From Liquidambar formosana (taxonomy: Eukaryota; Streptophyta; Magnoliopsida; Saxifragales; Altingiaceae), in assembly GCA_039720395.1 (NCBI GenBank), contig CM077831.1, positions 9,970,333-10,034,332 on the forward strand: a DNA stretch of 64,000 bases, given 5' to 3'. The notes below the pieces were generated by a model. That model worked only from the letters and a program-made list of their open reading frames with translations, did no database searches and had not been told where the DNA came from. Both the position numbers and the translations under genes were made by a program. Below are positions 33,534 to 45,678 of the stretch, piece after piece (the stretch's first letter is position 1; every line of letters starts with the position of its first letter).

Positions 33534-33974
33534 CTAAATGAAGTGTTTTACTTTATTTGGTATACCCAACTTCCATATTAAAGAGACAAATGGGTCACCC
33601 TCATCGGTGTTTGAACTTTCCTTTGTAACAGCTTCGTAGGCTCGACCCTTGATCTCCATCTCTAGCATGTAAGCACTTTGCACAGTAAAACCACCTCTCG
33701 CTTGGTAATGCCAAACCAACCGATCCACTAGCAACCTGAAACTGAGCGGTAATTGATAGATAGCCTTAGCCTCATGAGGAAGAAAAACTCTTTCAATAAG
33801 CCCTCTGTTCCATTCCCTTTCGTCCATATCAATCAATTCACTTACACGGGCCTCGTCTCCCAGAACTTGTTGTGGCGAAACCACTTTAAAAGTGGTAGGT
33901 GTAGGCAGCCATTTGTCCTTCCAAACTCGCACTGACTGCCCATTGCCAATGTGCCATCTAACCCCACAAACCAA
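33534..33974 (-). pseudogene. LINE ORF2 segment between RT and zf-RVT
   Basis: The frame reads VRWHIGNGQSVRVWKDKWLP, the typical W-x-I-G-N-G-x-x-x-x-x-W-x-D-x-W motif following plant LINE RTs. Then come WHYQARGGFTVQSAYML and LIWKLGIPNKVKHFI leading into zf-RVT. Stops on both sides separate it from RT and RNase H, so it is a broken piece of one ORF2. Confidence 0.85.
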
Positions 33975-34238
33975 CAGATCTTTCGCCTCCTAAATACTTC
34001 TCCAAGAATAGCTTAGATTTACCCCCCGCCCCGCATCAAGAAAACTACAATGTGGGAAGTATTTTGCCTTCATCATCCTTGCAAATAAAGAATTAGTATT
34101 TATGAGGAGACGCCAACCCTGTTTGGCCAATAATGCTTTATTAAAAGCCCCCAAGTCTAGAAAGCCAAGCCCACCTTTGAACTTCGAAATGCATAACTTG
34201 TCCCACCTTATCCAGTGAACTCCCTTCCCTTGTTTATT

Positions 34239-35011
34239 CTACCCCCACCAAAAATTACATATCATCGCTTTAATTTCCTGGTATAAAGAGATGGGTAATT
34301 TGAAGCAACTCATAGCATAAGTGGGTATATCCTGGGCAACTGCCTTAATTAGGACCTCTTTCCCTACCTTTGAAAGCAACTTTTCTTTGCAGCCTTGAAG
34401 CCGCTTCCAAACTCTTGCCTTAATGTAATTAAACACCTCCCTTTGCGACCTGCCAATCATGGATGGCAACGCTAAATACTTCGCATGCATGTCACCATTT
34501 AGGATGCCAAAGATATTTTTGAGATCTTCTTTTTGTGCATTGCTTGTATTTCTGCTAAAAAAGACAGAAGACTTCTCCATATTAACTTTCTGACCTGAAG
34601 CAGCCTCATAATGTTGTAAAATGTCCATGACCTTCAAACATTCGACTTCGGAGGCTCTCCCAAAAAGCAAGCTATCATCAGCAAAGAAAAGGTGTGACAC
34701 TTTTGGTCCATGTCGGCATATAGACACCCCCGTGAGCAAATTTTCCTGTTCAGCATTGCGAATCATTGAAGTCAAACCTTTTGCAATAAGTAGGAAGAGA
34801 TAAGGAGAAAGGGGATCTCCTTGGCGAAGACCTCGAGATGGACTAAAATATCCACATTTACTGCCATTAAAAATAACAGAGTAGGAAACTATGCTGACAC
34901 AAGACATGACCAGCTGAATCCATTGATTATCAAAACCCAATCTCTCCATGATTTTCTTCAGAAAAGGCCACTGCACCCTATCATAAGCTTTGCTTATATC
35001 CAGTTTAAGTG
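34239..35011 (-). pseudogene. LINE reverse transcriptase, C-terminal half
   Basis: Continues the RT after the copia insertion: LDISKAYDRVQWPFL, GLRQGDPLSPYLFLL and the catalytic HLFFADDSLLF (FADD). Then EASGQKVNMEKSSVFFS, KYLALPSMIGRS and a thumb-like segment. Ends at a stop at 34239. The break at 35012-35016 is the CAAAA target duplication of the copia element. The missing N-terminal half resumes at 56385. Confidence 0.9.
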
Positions 35012-35016
35012 CAAAA

Positions 35017-36622
35017 TGTTAGGATTGTGCCCTAGAGCCAATCATAGAGATGATTGTTTAGGGATTAGGAACAATCATTTGATTTCATTTATGTATGTCA
35101 CATTTATTATTGATTTAATAAAAGGGCTTATTCTATTATGTCTATATGCATAATTTATATTTATATAATATGTCCATGGAGTTAGAGTTGAGAATATGGA
35201 ATTACAAAGAGTTGTAATTTTGAGACTGTAGATATATCTCTATACTAAACTCCTAAAGCATTCCTAGTTGAAGGTTTACTATGATGGACAATAATGAACC
35301 ATAGGACTAGCACTTGTTAGGTTGACTCTATAGGAGGATAGCTAGTCTCAAGCTATTTGTGTGGAGACACTACAACCAACAAGTGGGTGCCTATTACGAG
35401 AATAGGTACACTGAATGTGACCAAAGATATGAGATAAACTGAATGCAGTTTTATCCTGCCTGTCAATCAGTTTCTTATTGTTATAATGGTACAAGTAATC
35501 CTTAGACCTGAGACACCATAGTTGTCTTATGCATATAGCTTTAGAAGTTTGATAACACTAAGTGCAAATCCTATTCAGGGGTTTGCAAAGGTGTTCATTG
35601 GCCCTACTGCTATGTGTATGAAGGCATGTGAGTGATCAACAAGGGATCCATCACTCTCAGGAAAAAGAGAGAGAATGTCTCATATAGCATTCATAATATA
35701 ACTCATTAAATCCATGGCCATGGTAGGATGAATATGAAAAGAGTTTCATGAGTTCATCAATGATTTGATATCTATGAATGAGTATAAAGTAATTGAACTA
35801 GGGACTTGACAGACTTCCATGTCCTATTAGTTCAATTGGAGACATTGTGTTGAAAGAAGGATGCAATTGTAACCTATAAACTATAACAGAAGGGTTCTTT
35901 GTAAATGACTATTCACCTCATTAAGGACCACACCATGAGCCATATGCTAGGTGTTACTCATGGTTAGTAGAAGCCCTAATTGATATAAGTGAGTTATAAT
36001 CAATTAGGGAATTGGAAGGAGTTCCAATTAGACCCTAAATGGAAAGAGTTCCATTGTGCACACCTCGTGCTATTCCTACTACTTGATGATGTGAACCCAA
36101 TGGGTCACACACTGATCATGCATGATGAGCTTTAAAGTCTATGAGAGAAAGGGTATGAGTGCATAAAGAATAGTTCTATGAGGCCTATTTATATTTGATA
36201 TAATTTATAGGGGTTATTGTGCAATTTAGAGAAATTGCATAAAACCCTAATAGGGTTTCCCCCTAGGGCCGGCCCTCTTAGTGTGGACTATATAAGTCAC
36301 ACTATGATGTGTGACATCATCATAAGTTGAACTCCCCAAGGGCTGGCCAGAATTTCCAGCCTCCCTCTCTCTCTCTCCTCTCTTCTCCTACACTAGCAAC
36401 AAGGAAAAGGAGGAAAGGACTTGAAGCTCTAGCTAGGTGTGGATACCGTTGGAGGAAGCACACTTGGGCTGCTCATTCACCGCTGTCCGGAATCAAAGCT
36501 TGGAGCAAAAAGGAGAAGACAAAAATTCTGTAAGTGTTCTAACCCTCTTTGTAGTTAGGGTTTGATTTTGTGTTATGCATAGTTAGATTCATGGGATTGG
36601 GAATCGTAGGAAAAATTTTTAT
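35017..36622 (+). repeat. 5' LTR of the copia element (main part)
   Basis: Starts TGTTAGGATT. A TATA box CTATATAAG lies at 36288-36296 within an imperfect hairpin (GTGTGGACT...AGTCACAC). Upstream are the inverted repeat AAACCCT-aat-AGGGTTT (36242-36258) and the 12-bp palindrome AGGGCCGGCCCT (36265-36276). A CT run follows near 36361-36384. The last about 41 bp of the LTR lie at 48301-48341 beyond the inserted Tekay-like element. The frames around 36327-36533 recur in the 3' LTR and are not genes. Confidence 0.9.
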
Positions 36623-39262
36623 TGTCACGACCCAAATTAATTAAGCCGTGATCAATGATAATAAAACAAGCTTTTTCTTTAATAAGTCCTTTGATAAAAC
36701 GTGGATGACATGTGTTAAAATCCTCAACATTTTAAAAGAATTTTCAGCATGACCCATCCGTAGATAGGACATACCATCGTGAAAACCTGTTATGAAAATC
36801 CATACATAAAAATTTCCTGTCATCCATGGTAGTGGTATCATCCCATGCATCGCATTCCACGTATACAACCATAAATAATTACAATTACAACCCTGATTTA
36901 AATGACATTTACATTAACCCAATAGAAACCCAATTAATTACATATTCTTTCCCAAAAATACATTAACAATTAACTTAAAATAATTCCGCTAATAGCATCT
37001 TCCGCCCAAGATAGCATAACCAATCCCTGGATTATCTGAAAAACATTTAAAAGTAATAGGCGTGAGTCCGACGACTCAGTAGATACAATTTGACATAGTA
37101 AACTATAGCAATGATATAAATAAAACCAAATATATCATTTACATCAAAATATACTAACCCAGTATATTACAAATCATTAAAATAAGTTATATCACCCATA
37201 ACTTAAAATAAATAATGCATATGTCCAATGCACGTGACTCATGTCCAATTTACATTAATCCATTTATTACCAACCACTCCCGCAGGAGTCTTCGCGCGGA
37301 AACGGAGGATTTAAACCCACCTCCAAGAGGACAACACAAGGGTTCCTACCTGGAACCGGAAAGTAGCCTCTGATTTGGGAACACAAGGGTTCCTACCTGG
37401 AACCGGAAAGTACCCCAGGACCAAAGGAATGGAAAACACCGCAAAGTCCCATTGACTGCAAGTAGTCCAATTCCAATGACCCCTTTTAATGCAATACTTT
37501 TACCCAGTATTCATTAAATCCATTTAATGCATGATTATGCCAACATGCAATGCGATAAACCATAAAATGATTTTATAACCAAAATCATCTTCAAAATATA
37601 CCACATAACCATAGTGGAAATAATCACATCATTATACCAATTTATGATAACATCATAAATACCCGTAAAATCAGTACAATTATATTCCATTTAATGTATA
37701 AAATAAACCAACTCATTAATAAACATAAATTCCAATTTATGTTATCCAATACCCCAAAGTCCAATTTAAGATTTATTCCATAAATCATGTATATTCATAT
37801 TCTAGGCCCAAGAATACCAAATAATATGATAATATATACCATATTATCATGTCAATAGTTTAAACCTATGTAAATTGCACCTACCTCAACCAAATGCGTG
37901 GAAAAATGCAACCTTTGATACCGTGGGTATGAACTCCAAGCCCTAGGATGCAAATGCACGCTCCCAATCCAAGCCCTAGCTCCCAAATGCCATGAATGGG
38001 GAACTCCAAATCACCACCAAAGCTCCCCAATATGCATGAATAACCCAAAAAATGTAAGAATGAGACAATAACCCAAAATAAATTACAAAACCTAACTCCA
38101 AAATGTGAGAAATACCTCTACAAATGCGAAAGAGTTGGTGAGGATGACAACCCATGCCAACTCCCACGAAATCCAAGCTCACAACACCGTGAACAAGCTC
38201 CAAGCTCCACTAAGAGGTTGGAGAATATGGATCCAACCATAATAATGCATTCCTAAGCCTCCAAGAGAGAGAAAAACCCAAATCCACCACCGTACACGCG
38301 TAGATCGGGCTAAAATACGCTAGATCCGAGCTTGCCGGCGTCGGATCGAGGTCGCCGTGCTCCGGCGAGATGCCGTCGAGCCTCCACCCCATCTTCTCCT
38401 TCTCTCCCTCTCTCTCTCTCTCTCCATGACCAAAAATATCAGATTTTGGTCTAAAATCGTGTGGATGGGTTTTTATAAGGGGTGAGGGGCATTTGCGTCA
38501 TTTTACACAAAAAAATTTGCAAAACCCGCGATGCACGATCGATCGTGGGTTGAGGGCACGATCGATCGTGAAAAACAGAAGTGAAAATGCCTTTCTGGGG
38601 CACTGACGATCGATCGTCCCTAGGCCAGGATCGATCGTCACTTGCTGAAAATGCCCAGTAACTCAGGCAATTGTGTATAGACCCACACAGTACACACCAC
38701 TGCCTTATTTTCATTAAAAACATTTAAGTAATCTTCTCCATTCTTTCTTCTTCCTTTTACTTTAAGTTATTTAATGAAAATAAGCAAATAACCCCCCATT
38801 TGAATCCAAATAAAATATCAAAAAAATTAAATACCCAATATATCAAAATCTAAATTTCGAGTTTTAGTACAAAATCCGTCGCCCGACAGATTTTCCTAAA
38901 ACAAACATGCGTGGAACCCAATCCAAACGTGCTAATAAAATCCCATAAAATCACCAATGTCTTATAATATTATAAACTCCCATTACCGCCAAAAATTATC
39001 CTTTAAAACGAAGATTTACGAAAATCCACTTTTCTCCAACACTTAGCCAAATTTCAGCAGCTTAAACCCTTAAGTTGCAAATAAGGCTAAACGCACCCGA
39101 AATATACTCAATGCACCAAAACAAGCATCCAAACACATCCAACATCGAAATATCATGCACATGCATTACCCATGCATGTAATCATCTGACAAATCAAGGG
39201 ATTAACTACGCTAACCATAGATTAAACCCTTAATACCCTATTTAAAAATTACGGGTATTACA
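36623..39262 (-). repeat. Tekay-like LTR copy 1 (2640 bp)
   Basis: TGTCACGACCC...GGGTATTACA on the plus strand. Minus-strand TATAAAA lies at 38477-38471. Four copies of an (A)CGATCGATCGT palindrome lie at about 38534-38640, just upstream of TATA. A direct 31-bp duplication (ACACAAGGGTTCCTACCTGG block) is near 37333 and 37381, and a CT run near 38400-38424. Small frames inside recur in the other two LTRs and are not genes. Confidence 0.9.
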
Positions 39263-41150
39263 ATTCTCCCCAACTAATAGGAAATTCGTCCCCGAATTTC
39301 GCCAAAACAAACTTAATGACATTCCATCATAAGTGAAAACAAAAGAAAAAAAAAATATGCGATACCCGACAAATACAAATATATTAGAGTTAACCACCAT
39401 GGTTAGCTCACAAGTCTCAAACACATCAATTCAATGATAACTCATCGTAAAAGAAAACAACAAGTGTGGATTACCCACCAACACAAACATAATGAAACTA
39501 ACTATCATAGTTAGCTCACAAGCAACCAATTCCCATTACCAAGTCACAACATTATTGGTGTCACTCACCAATCTTAACAAGCATTACAAACACAAAAGAC
39601 TATACAGTCCTCCAGGTTCAACACAGAATCACAACAAATTGGTGTTACCCACCAATATTCAACTAACATCACATCAATCAAAGGACAAACAAATTTTCCA
39701 AGTCCTTAATACATTCAAAGCATCCCATATCACATAAATAGTCACAACTACCACGCATGTGACCTTACCACAACCATCCCACTACTGCGGGATTTAACTA
39801 CAGTGAGAACTAGCAATGAACACACATTGCTTAAAGCCAAACCCAAACATATACTAAACAAATAAACACATAGCCCACATCAGGAATAGCAAATCAAACA
39901 AATTCATGAGTTCTTTCCAAGAACTCAAGCAACAAGAATTAAGGCTCTCACAAGAACCTACACCCACATTCCTGAACTATGTGGATGCAATCCATCACAA
40001 TAACACATCCAACAAACACATTTACTTGCAAACCGTCAAGTCATAACACATACACATCGCATATCACAATTACAACAAAATCACACCTATCACAATCCCA
40101 TAGGTGTAAACCAATACATGTATATACATACATATATCTCACCATAGAGATATACATAGGTATATTCCATAACCCAAAATACAATCATCATAGAACCATT
40201 CATTCACAATATAAACCCTGAGATTCAAGCATCTCAATATTAAAAGAGGTTCATACTTATACAAGTACTACCATAAAAATACTACACCCATACACCACAC
40301 ACATCACGACATCGCGCACCCAATGCCGTGTCTACAGCCCCAAAACATTTCAAATCATCCAATATATATATATAACCAATATATATACATATATAACATC
40401 CAACAAAACATAAGGCTAGCCGCCTACGAATCAAAAGAACGTGGATCCATGGAATATGGACCACAAGAATCTACCCAATTCAAACAAATATTGCACATAG
40501 CAATCCTACATATTAATACAAAGATTATCAAACCCGATAATCTCAAATCATCAAGATAAAAGAAAATGCACTAGAATACAAATGATCCATAACACCAATG
40601 GGATACACATATTCAGCCCCGACCCCAGAGACTCGGTCTCCAAAACTACAATAAATGATGTCCTAAGCCATTGGACATTCTAACTCTCACATGAGCCCAA
40701 CTCCTAGGCCACAACTAATGCACATGCCCTGCACTCAACTCCTCGAACCATGGGTAATAACCAACCCAAGATGCATATGTATGTCTACAAATGTATATGC
40801 CCACATCCTCATTAGGATTTCCCATCCTAAATGCGTGTGAAAACAATTCCTCACGGAATTATGCATATGCCCAAATGCCTCGATAATGTCTCTATCATGA
40901 ATCAACTACCGCCAAGAACATGTGTGCCTAACATGTTTCTATGTTCTCAAGGTGTGTTGGTATTCCATCAACAAAATCATCAATCTTCAATTATACCCAA
41001 AATCAAAGTTACCAACATGTATACCTAACATGTTTCTATGTTCTCACACCATATAGGTTTCAATCCCAATATGTATACCTACGTATATACTATTTCCCCC
41101 ACATTACACCCCATGTGGATCTACTAGCAAGCTCTGATACCAAAAAGAAT
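39263..41150 (-). other. Non-coding internal region 1 of the Tekay-like element
   Basis: No gag-pol similarity. The plus strand is rich in A and C and poor in G. It begins with the reversed PPT (ATTCTCCCCAACTAAT) and ends with the reversed PBS at 41131-41142. Many short perfect inverted repeats occur: TAACCA-cca-TGGTTA (39391), ATTGGTG-tcact-CACCAAT (39554), ATTGGTG-ttacc-CACCAAT (39638), TGAGTTC...GAACTCA (39907), TGAGAT...ATCTCA (40219), GATTAT...ATAATC (40523), GAGAC-tcg-GTCTC (40628), TTAGGA...TCCTAA (40812) and AATTCC-tcac-GGAATT (40845). It is probably an untranslated RNA with structure. Confidence 0.8.
41131..41142 (-). promoter_or_regulatory. PBS of the Tekay-like element (initiator Met tRNA), copy 1
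   Basis: GCTCTGATACCA is the reverse complement of TGGTATCAGAGC, eight bases from the LTR beginning at 41151. It fixes the element's orientation as minus. An identical site lies at 45659-45670. Confidence 0.85.
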
Positions 41151-43790
41151 TGTCACGACCCAAATTAATTAAGCCGTGATCAATGATAATAAAACAAGCT
41201 TTTTCTTTAATAAGTCCTTTGATAAAACGTGGATGACATGTGTTAAAATCCTCAACATTTTAAAAGAATTTTCAGCATGACCCATCCGTAGATAGGACAT
41301 ACCATCGTGAAAACCTGTTATGAAAATCCATACATAAAAATTTCCTGTCATCCATGGTAGTGGTATCATCCCATGCATCGCATTCCACGTATACAACCAT
41401 AAATAATTACAATTACAACCCTGATTTAAATGACATTTACATTAACCCAATAGAAACCCAATTAATTACATATTCTTTCCCAAAAATACATTAACAATTA
41501 ACTTAAAATAATTCCGCTAATAGCATCTTCCGCCCAAGATAGCATAACCAATCCCTGGATTATCTGAAAAACATTTAAAAGTAATAGGCGTGAGTCCGAC
41601 GACTCAGTAGATACAATTTGACATAGTAAACTATAGCAATGATATAAATAAAACCAAATATATCATTTACATCAAAATATACTAACCCAGTATATTACAA
41701 ATCATTAAAATAAGTTATATCACCCATAACTTAAAATAAATAATGCATATGTCCAATGCACGTGACTCATGTCCAATTTACATTAATCCATTTATTACCA
41801 ACCACTCCCGCAGGAGTCTTCGCGCGGAAACGGAGGATTTAAACCCACCTCCAAGAGGACAACACAAGGGTTCCTACCTGGAACCGGAAAGTAGCCTCTG
41901 ATTTGGGAACACAAGGGTTCCTACCTGGAACCGGAAAGTACCCCAGGACCAAAGGAATGGAAAACACCGCAAAGTCCCATTGACTGCAAGTAGTCCAATT
42001 CCAATGACCCCTTTTAATGCAATACTTTTACCCAGTATTCATTAAATCCATTTAATGCATGATTATGCCAACATGCAATGCGATAAACCATAAAATGATT
42101 TTATAACCAAAATCATCTTCAAAATATACCACATAACCATAGTGGAAATAATCACATCATTATACCAATTTATGATAACATCATAAATACCCGTAAAATC
42201 AGTACAATTATATTCCATTTAATGTATAAAATAAACCAACTCATTAATAAACATAAATTCCAATTTATGTTATCCAATACCCCAAAGTCCAATTTAAGAT
42301 TTATTCCATAAATCATGTATATTCATATTCTAGGCCCAAGAATACCAAATAATATGATAATATATACCATATTATCATGTCAATAGTTTAAACCTATGTA
42401 AATTGCACCTACCTCAACCAAATGCGTGGAAAAATGCAACCTTTGATACCGTGGGTATGAACTCCAAGCCCTAGGATGCAAATGCACGCTCCCAATCCAA
42501 GCCCTAGCTCCCAAATGCCATGAATGGGGAACTCCAAATCACCACCAAAGCTCCCCAATATGCATGAATAACCCAAAAAATGTAAGAATGAGACAATAAC
42601 CCAAAATAAATTACAAAACCTAACTCCAAAATGTGAGAAATACCTCTACAAATGCGAAAGAGTTGGTGAGGATGACAACCCATGCCAACTCCCACGAAAT
42701 CCAAGCTCACAACACCGTGAACAAGCTCCAAGCTCCACTAAGAGGTTGGAGAATATGGATCCAACCATAATAATGCATTCCTAAGCCTCCAAGAGAGAGA
42801 AAAACCCAAATCCACCACCGTACACGCGTAGATCGGGCTAAAATACGCTAGATCCGAGCTTGCCGGCGTCGGATCGAGGTCGCCGTGCTCCGGCGAGATG
42901 CCGTCGAGCCTCCACCCCATCTTCTCCTTCTCTCCCTCTCTCTCTCTCTCTCCATGACCAAAAATATCAGATTTTGGTCTAAAATCGTGTGGATGGGTTT
43001 TTATAAGGGGTGAGGGGCATTTGCGTCATTTTACACAAAAAAATTTGCAAAACCCGCGATGCACGATCGATCGTGGGTTGAGGGCACGATCGATCGTGAA
43101 AAACAGAAGTGAAAATGCCTTTCTGGGGCACTGACGATCGATCGTCCCTAGGCCAGGATCGATCGTCACTTGCTGAAAATGCCCAGTAACTCAGGCAATT
43201 GTGTATAGACCCACACAGTACACACCACTGCCTTATTTTCATTAAAAACATTTAAGTAATCTTCTCCATTCTTTCTTCTTCCTTTTACTTTAAGTTATTT
43301 AATGAAAATAAGCAAATAACCCCCCATTTGAATCCAAATAAAATATCAAAAAAATTAAATACCCAATATATCAAAATCTAAATTTCGAGTTTTAGTACAA
43401 AATCCGTCGCCCGACAGATTTTCCTAAAACAAACATGCGTGGAACCCAATCCAAACGTGCTAATAAAATCCCATAAAATCACCAATGTCTTATAATATTA
43501 TAAACTCCCATTACCGCCAAAAATTATCCTTTAAAACGAAGATTTACGAAAATCCACTTTTCTCCAACACTTAGCCAAATTTCAGCAGCTTAAACCCTTA
43601 AGTTGCAAATAAGGCTAAACGCACCCGAAATATACTCAATGCACCAAAACAAGCATCCAAACACATCCAACATCGAAATATCATGCACATGCATTACCCA
43701 TGCATGTAATCATCTGACAAATCAAGGGATTAACTACGCTAACCATAGATTAAACCCTTAATACCCTATTTAAAAATTACGGGTATTACA
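41151..43790 (-). repeat. Tekay-like LTR copy 2 (central, shared)
   Basis: Appears identical base for base to copy 1 wherever compared, with the same TATA and CGATCGATCG palindromes (about 43062-43168). As the central LTR it serves both internal regions, the expected product of unequal recombination between the two LTRs of one element on sister or homologous chromatids. Confidence 0.9.
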
Positions 43791-45678
43791 ATTCTCCCCA
43801 ACTAATAGGAAATTCGTCCCCGAATTTCGCCAAAACAAACTTAATGACATTCCATCATAAGTGAAAACAAAAGAAAAAAAAAATATGCGATACCCGACAA
43901 ATACAAATATATTAGAGTTAACCACCATGGTTAGCTCACAAGTCTCAAACACATCAATTCAATGATAACTCATCGTAAAAGAAAACAACAAGTGTGGATT
44001 ACCCACCAACACAAACATAATGAAACTAACTATCATAGTTAGCTCACAAGCAACCAATTCCCATTACCAAGTCACAACATTATTGGTGTCACTCACCAAT
44101 CTTAACAAGCATTACAAACACAAAAGACTATACAGTCCTCCAGGTTCAACACAGAATCACAACAAATTGGTGTTACCCACCAATATTCAACTAACATCAC
44201 ATCAATCAAAGGACAAACAAATTTTCCAAGTCCTTAATACATTCAAAGCATCCCATATCACATAAATAGTCACAACTACCACGCATGTGACCTTACCACA
44301 ACCATCCCACTACTGCGGGATTTAACTACAGTGAGAACTAGCAATGAACACACATTGCTTAAAGCCAAACCCAAACATATACTAAACAAATAAACACATA
44401 GCCCACATCAGGAATAGCAAATCAAACAAATTCATGAGTTCTTTCCAAGAACTCAAGCAACAAGAATTAAGGCTCTCACAAGAACCTACACCCACATTCC
44501 TGAACTATGTGGATGCAATCCATCACAATAACACATCCAACAAACACATTTACTTGCAAACCGTCAAGTCATAACACATACACATCGCATATCACAATTA
44601 CAACAAAATCACACCTATCACAATCCCATAGGTGTAAACCAATACATGTATATACATACATATATCTCACCATAGAGATATACATAGGTATATTCCATAA
44701 CCCAAAATACAATCATCATAGAACCATTCATTCACAATATAAACCCTGAGATTCAAGCATCTCAATATTAAAAGAGGTTCATACTTATACAAGTACTACC
44801 ATAAAAATACTACACCCATACACCACACACATCACGACATCGCGCACCCAATGCCGTGTCTACAGCCCCAAAACATTTCAAATCATCCAATATATATATA
44901 TAACCAATATATATACATATATAACATCCAACAAAACATAAGGCTAGCCGCCTACGAATCAAAAGAACGTGGATCCATGGAATATGGACCACAAGAATCT
45001 ACCCAATTCAAACAAATATTGCACATAGCAATCCTACATATTAATACAAAGATTATCAAACCCGATAATCTCAAATCATCAAGATAAAAGAAAATGCACT
45101 AGAATACAAATGATCCATAACACCAATGGGATACACATATTCAGCCCCGACCCCAGAGACTCGGTCTCCAAAACTACAATAAATGATGTCCTAAGCCATT
45201 GGACATTCTAACTCTCACATGAGCCCAACTCCTAGGCCACAACTAATGCACATGCCCTGCACTCAACTCCTCGAACCATGGGTAATAACCAACCCAAGAT
45301 GCATATGTATGTCTACAAATGTATATGCCCACATCCTCATTAGGATTTCCCATCCTAAATGCGTGTGAAAACAATTCCTCACGGAATTATGCATATGCCC
45401 AAATGCCTCGATAATGTCTCTATCATGAATCAACTACCGCCAAGAACATGTGTGCCTAACATGTTTCTATGTTCTCAAGGTGTGTTGGTATTCCATCAAC
45501 AAAATCATCAATCTTCAATTATACCCAAAATCAAAGTTACCAACATGTATACCTAACATGTTTCTATGTTCTCACACCATATAGGTTTCAATCCCAATAT
45601 GTATACCTACGTATATACTATTTCCCCCACATTACACCCCATGTGGATCTACTAGCAAGCTCTGATACCAAAAAGAAT
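43791..45678 (-). other. Non-coding internal region 2 of the Tekay-like element
   Basis: A copy of 39263-41150 shifted by 4528 bp, identical in every line compared, including the reversed PPT, hairpins and reversed PBS at 45659-45670. No coding capacity. Confidence 0.9.
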
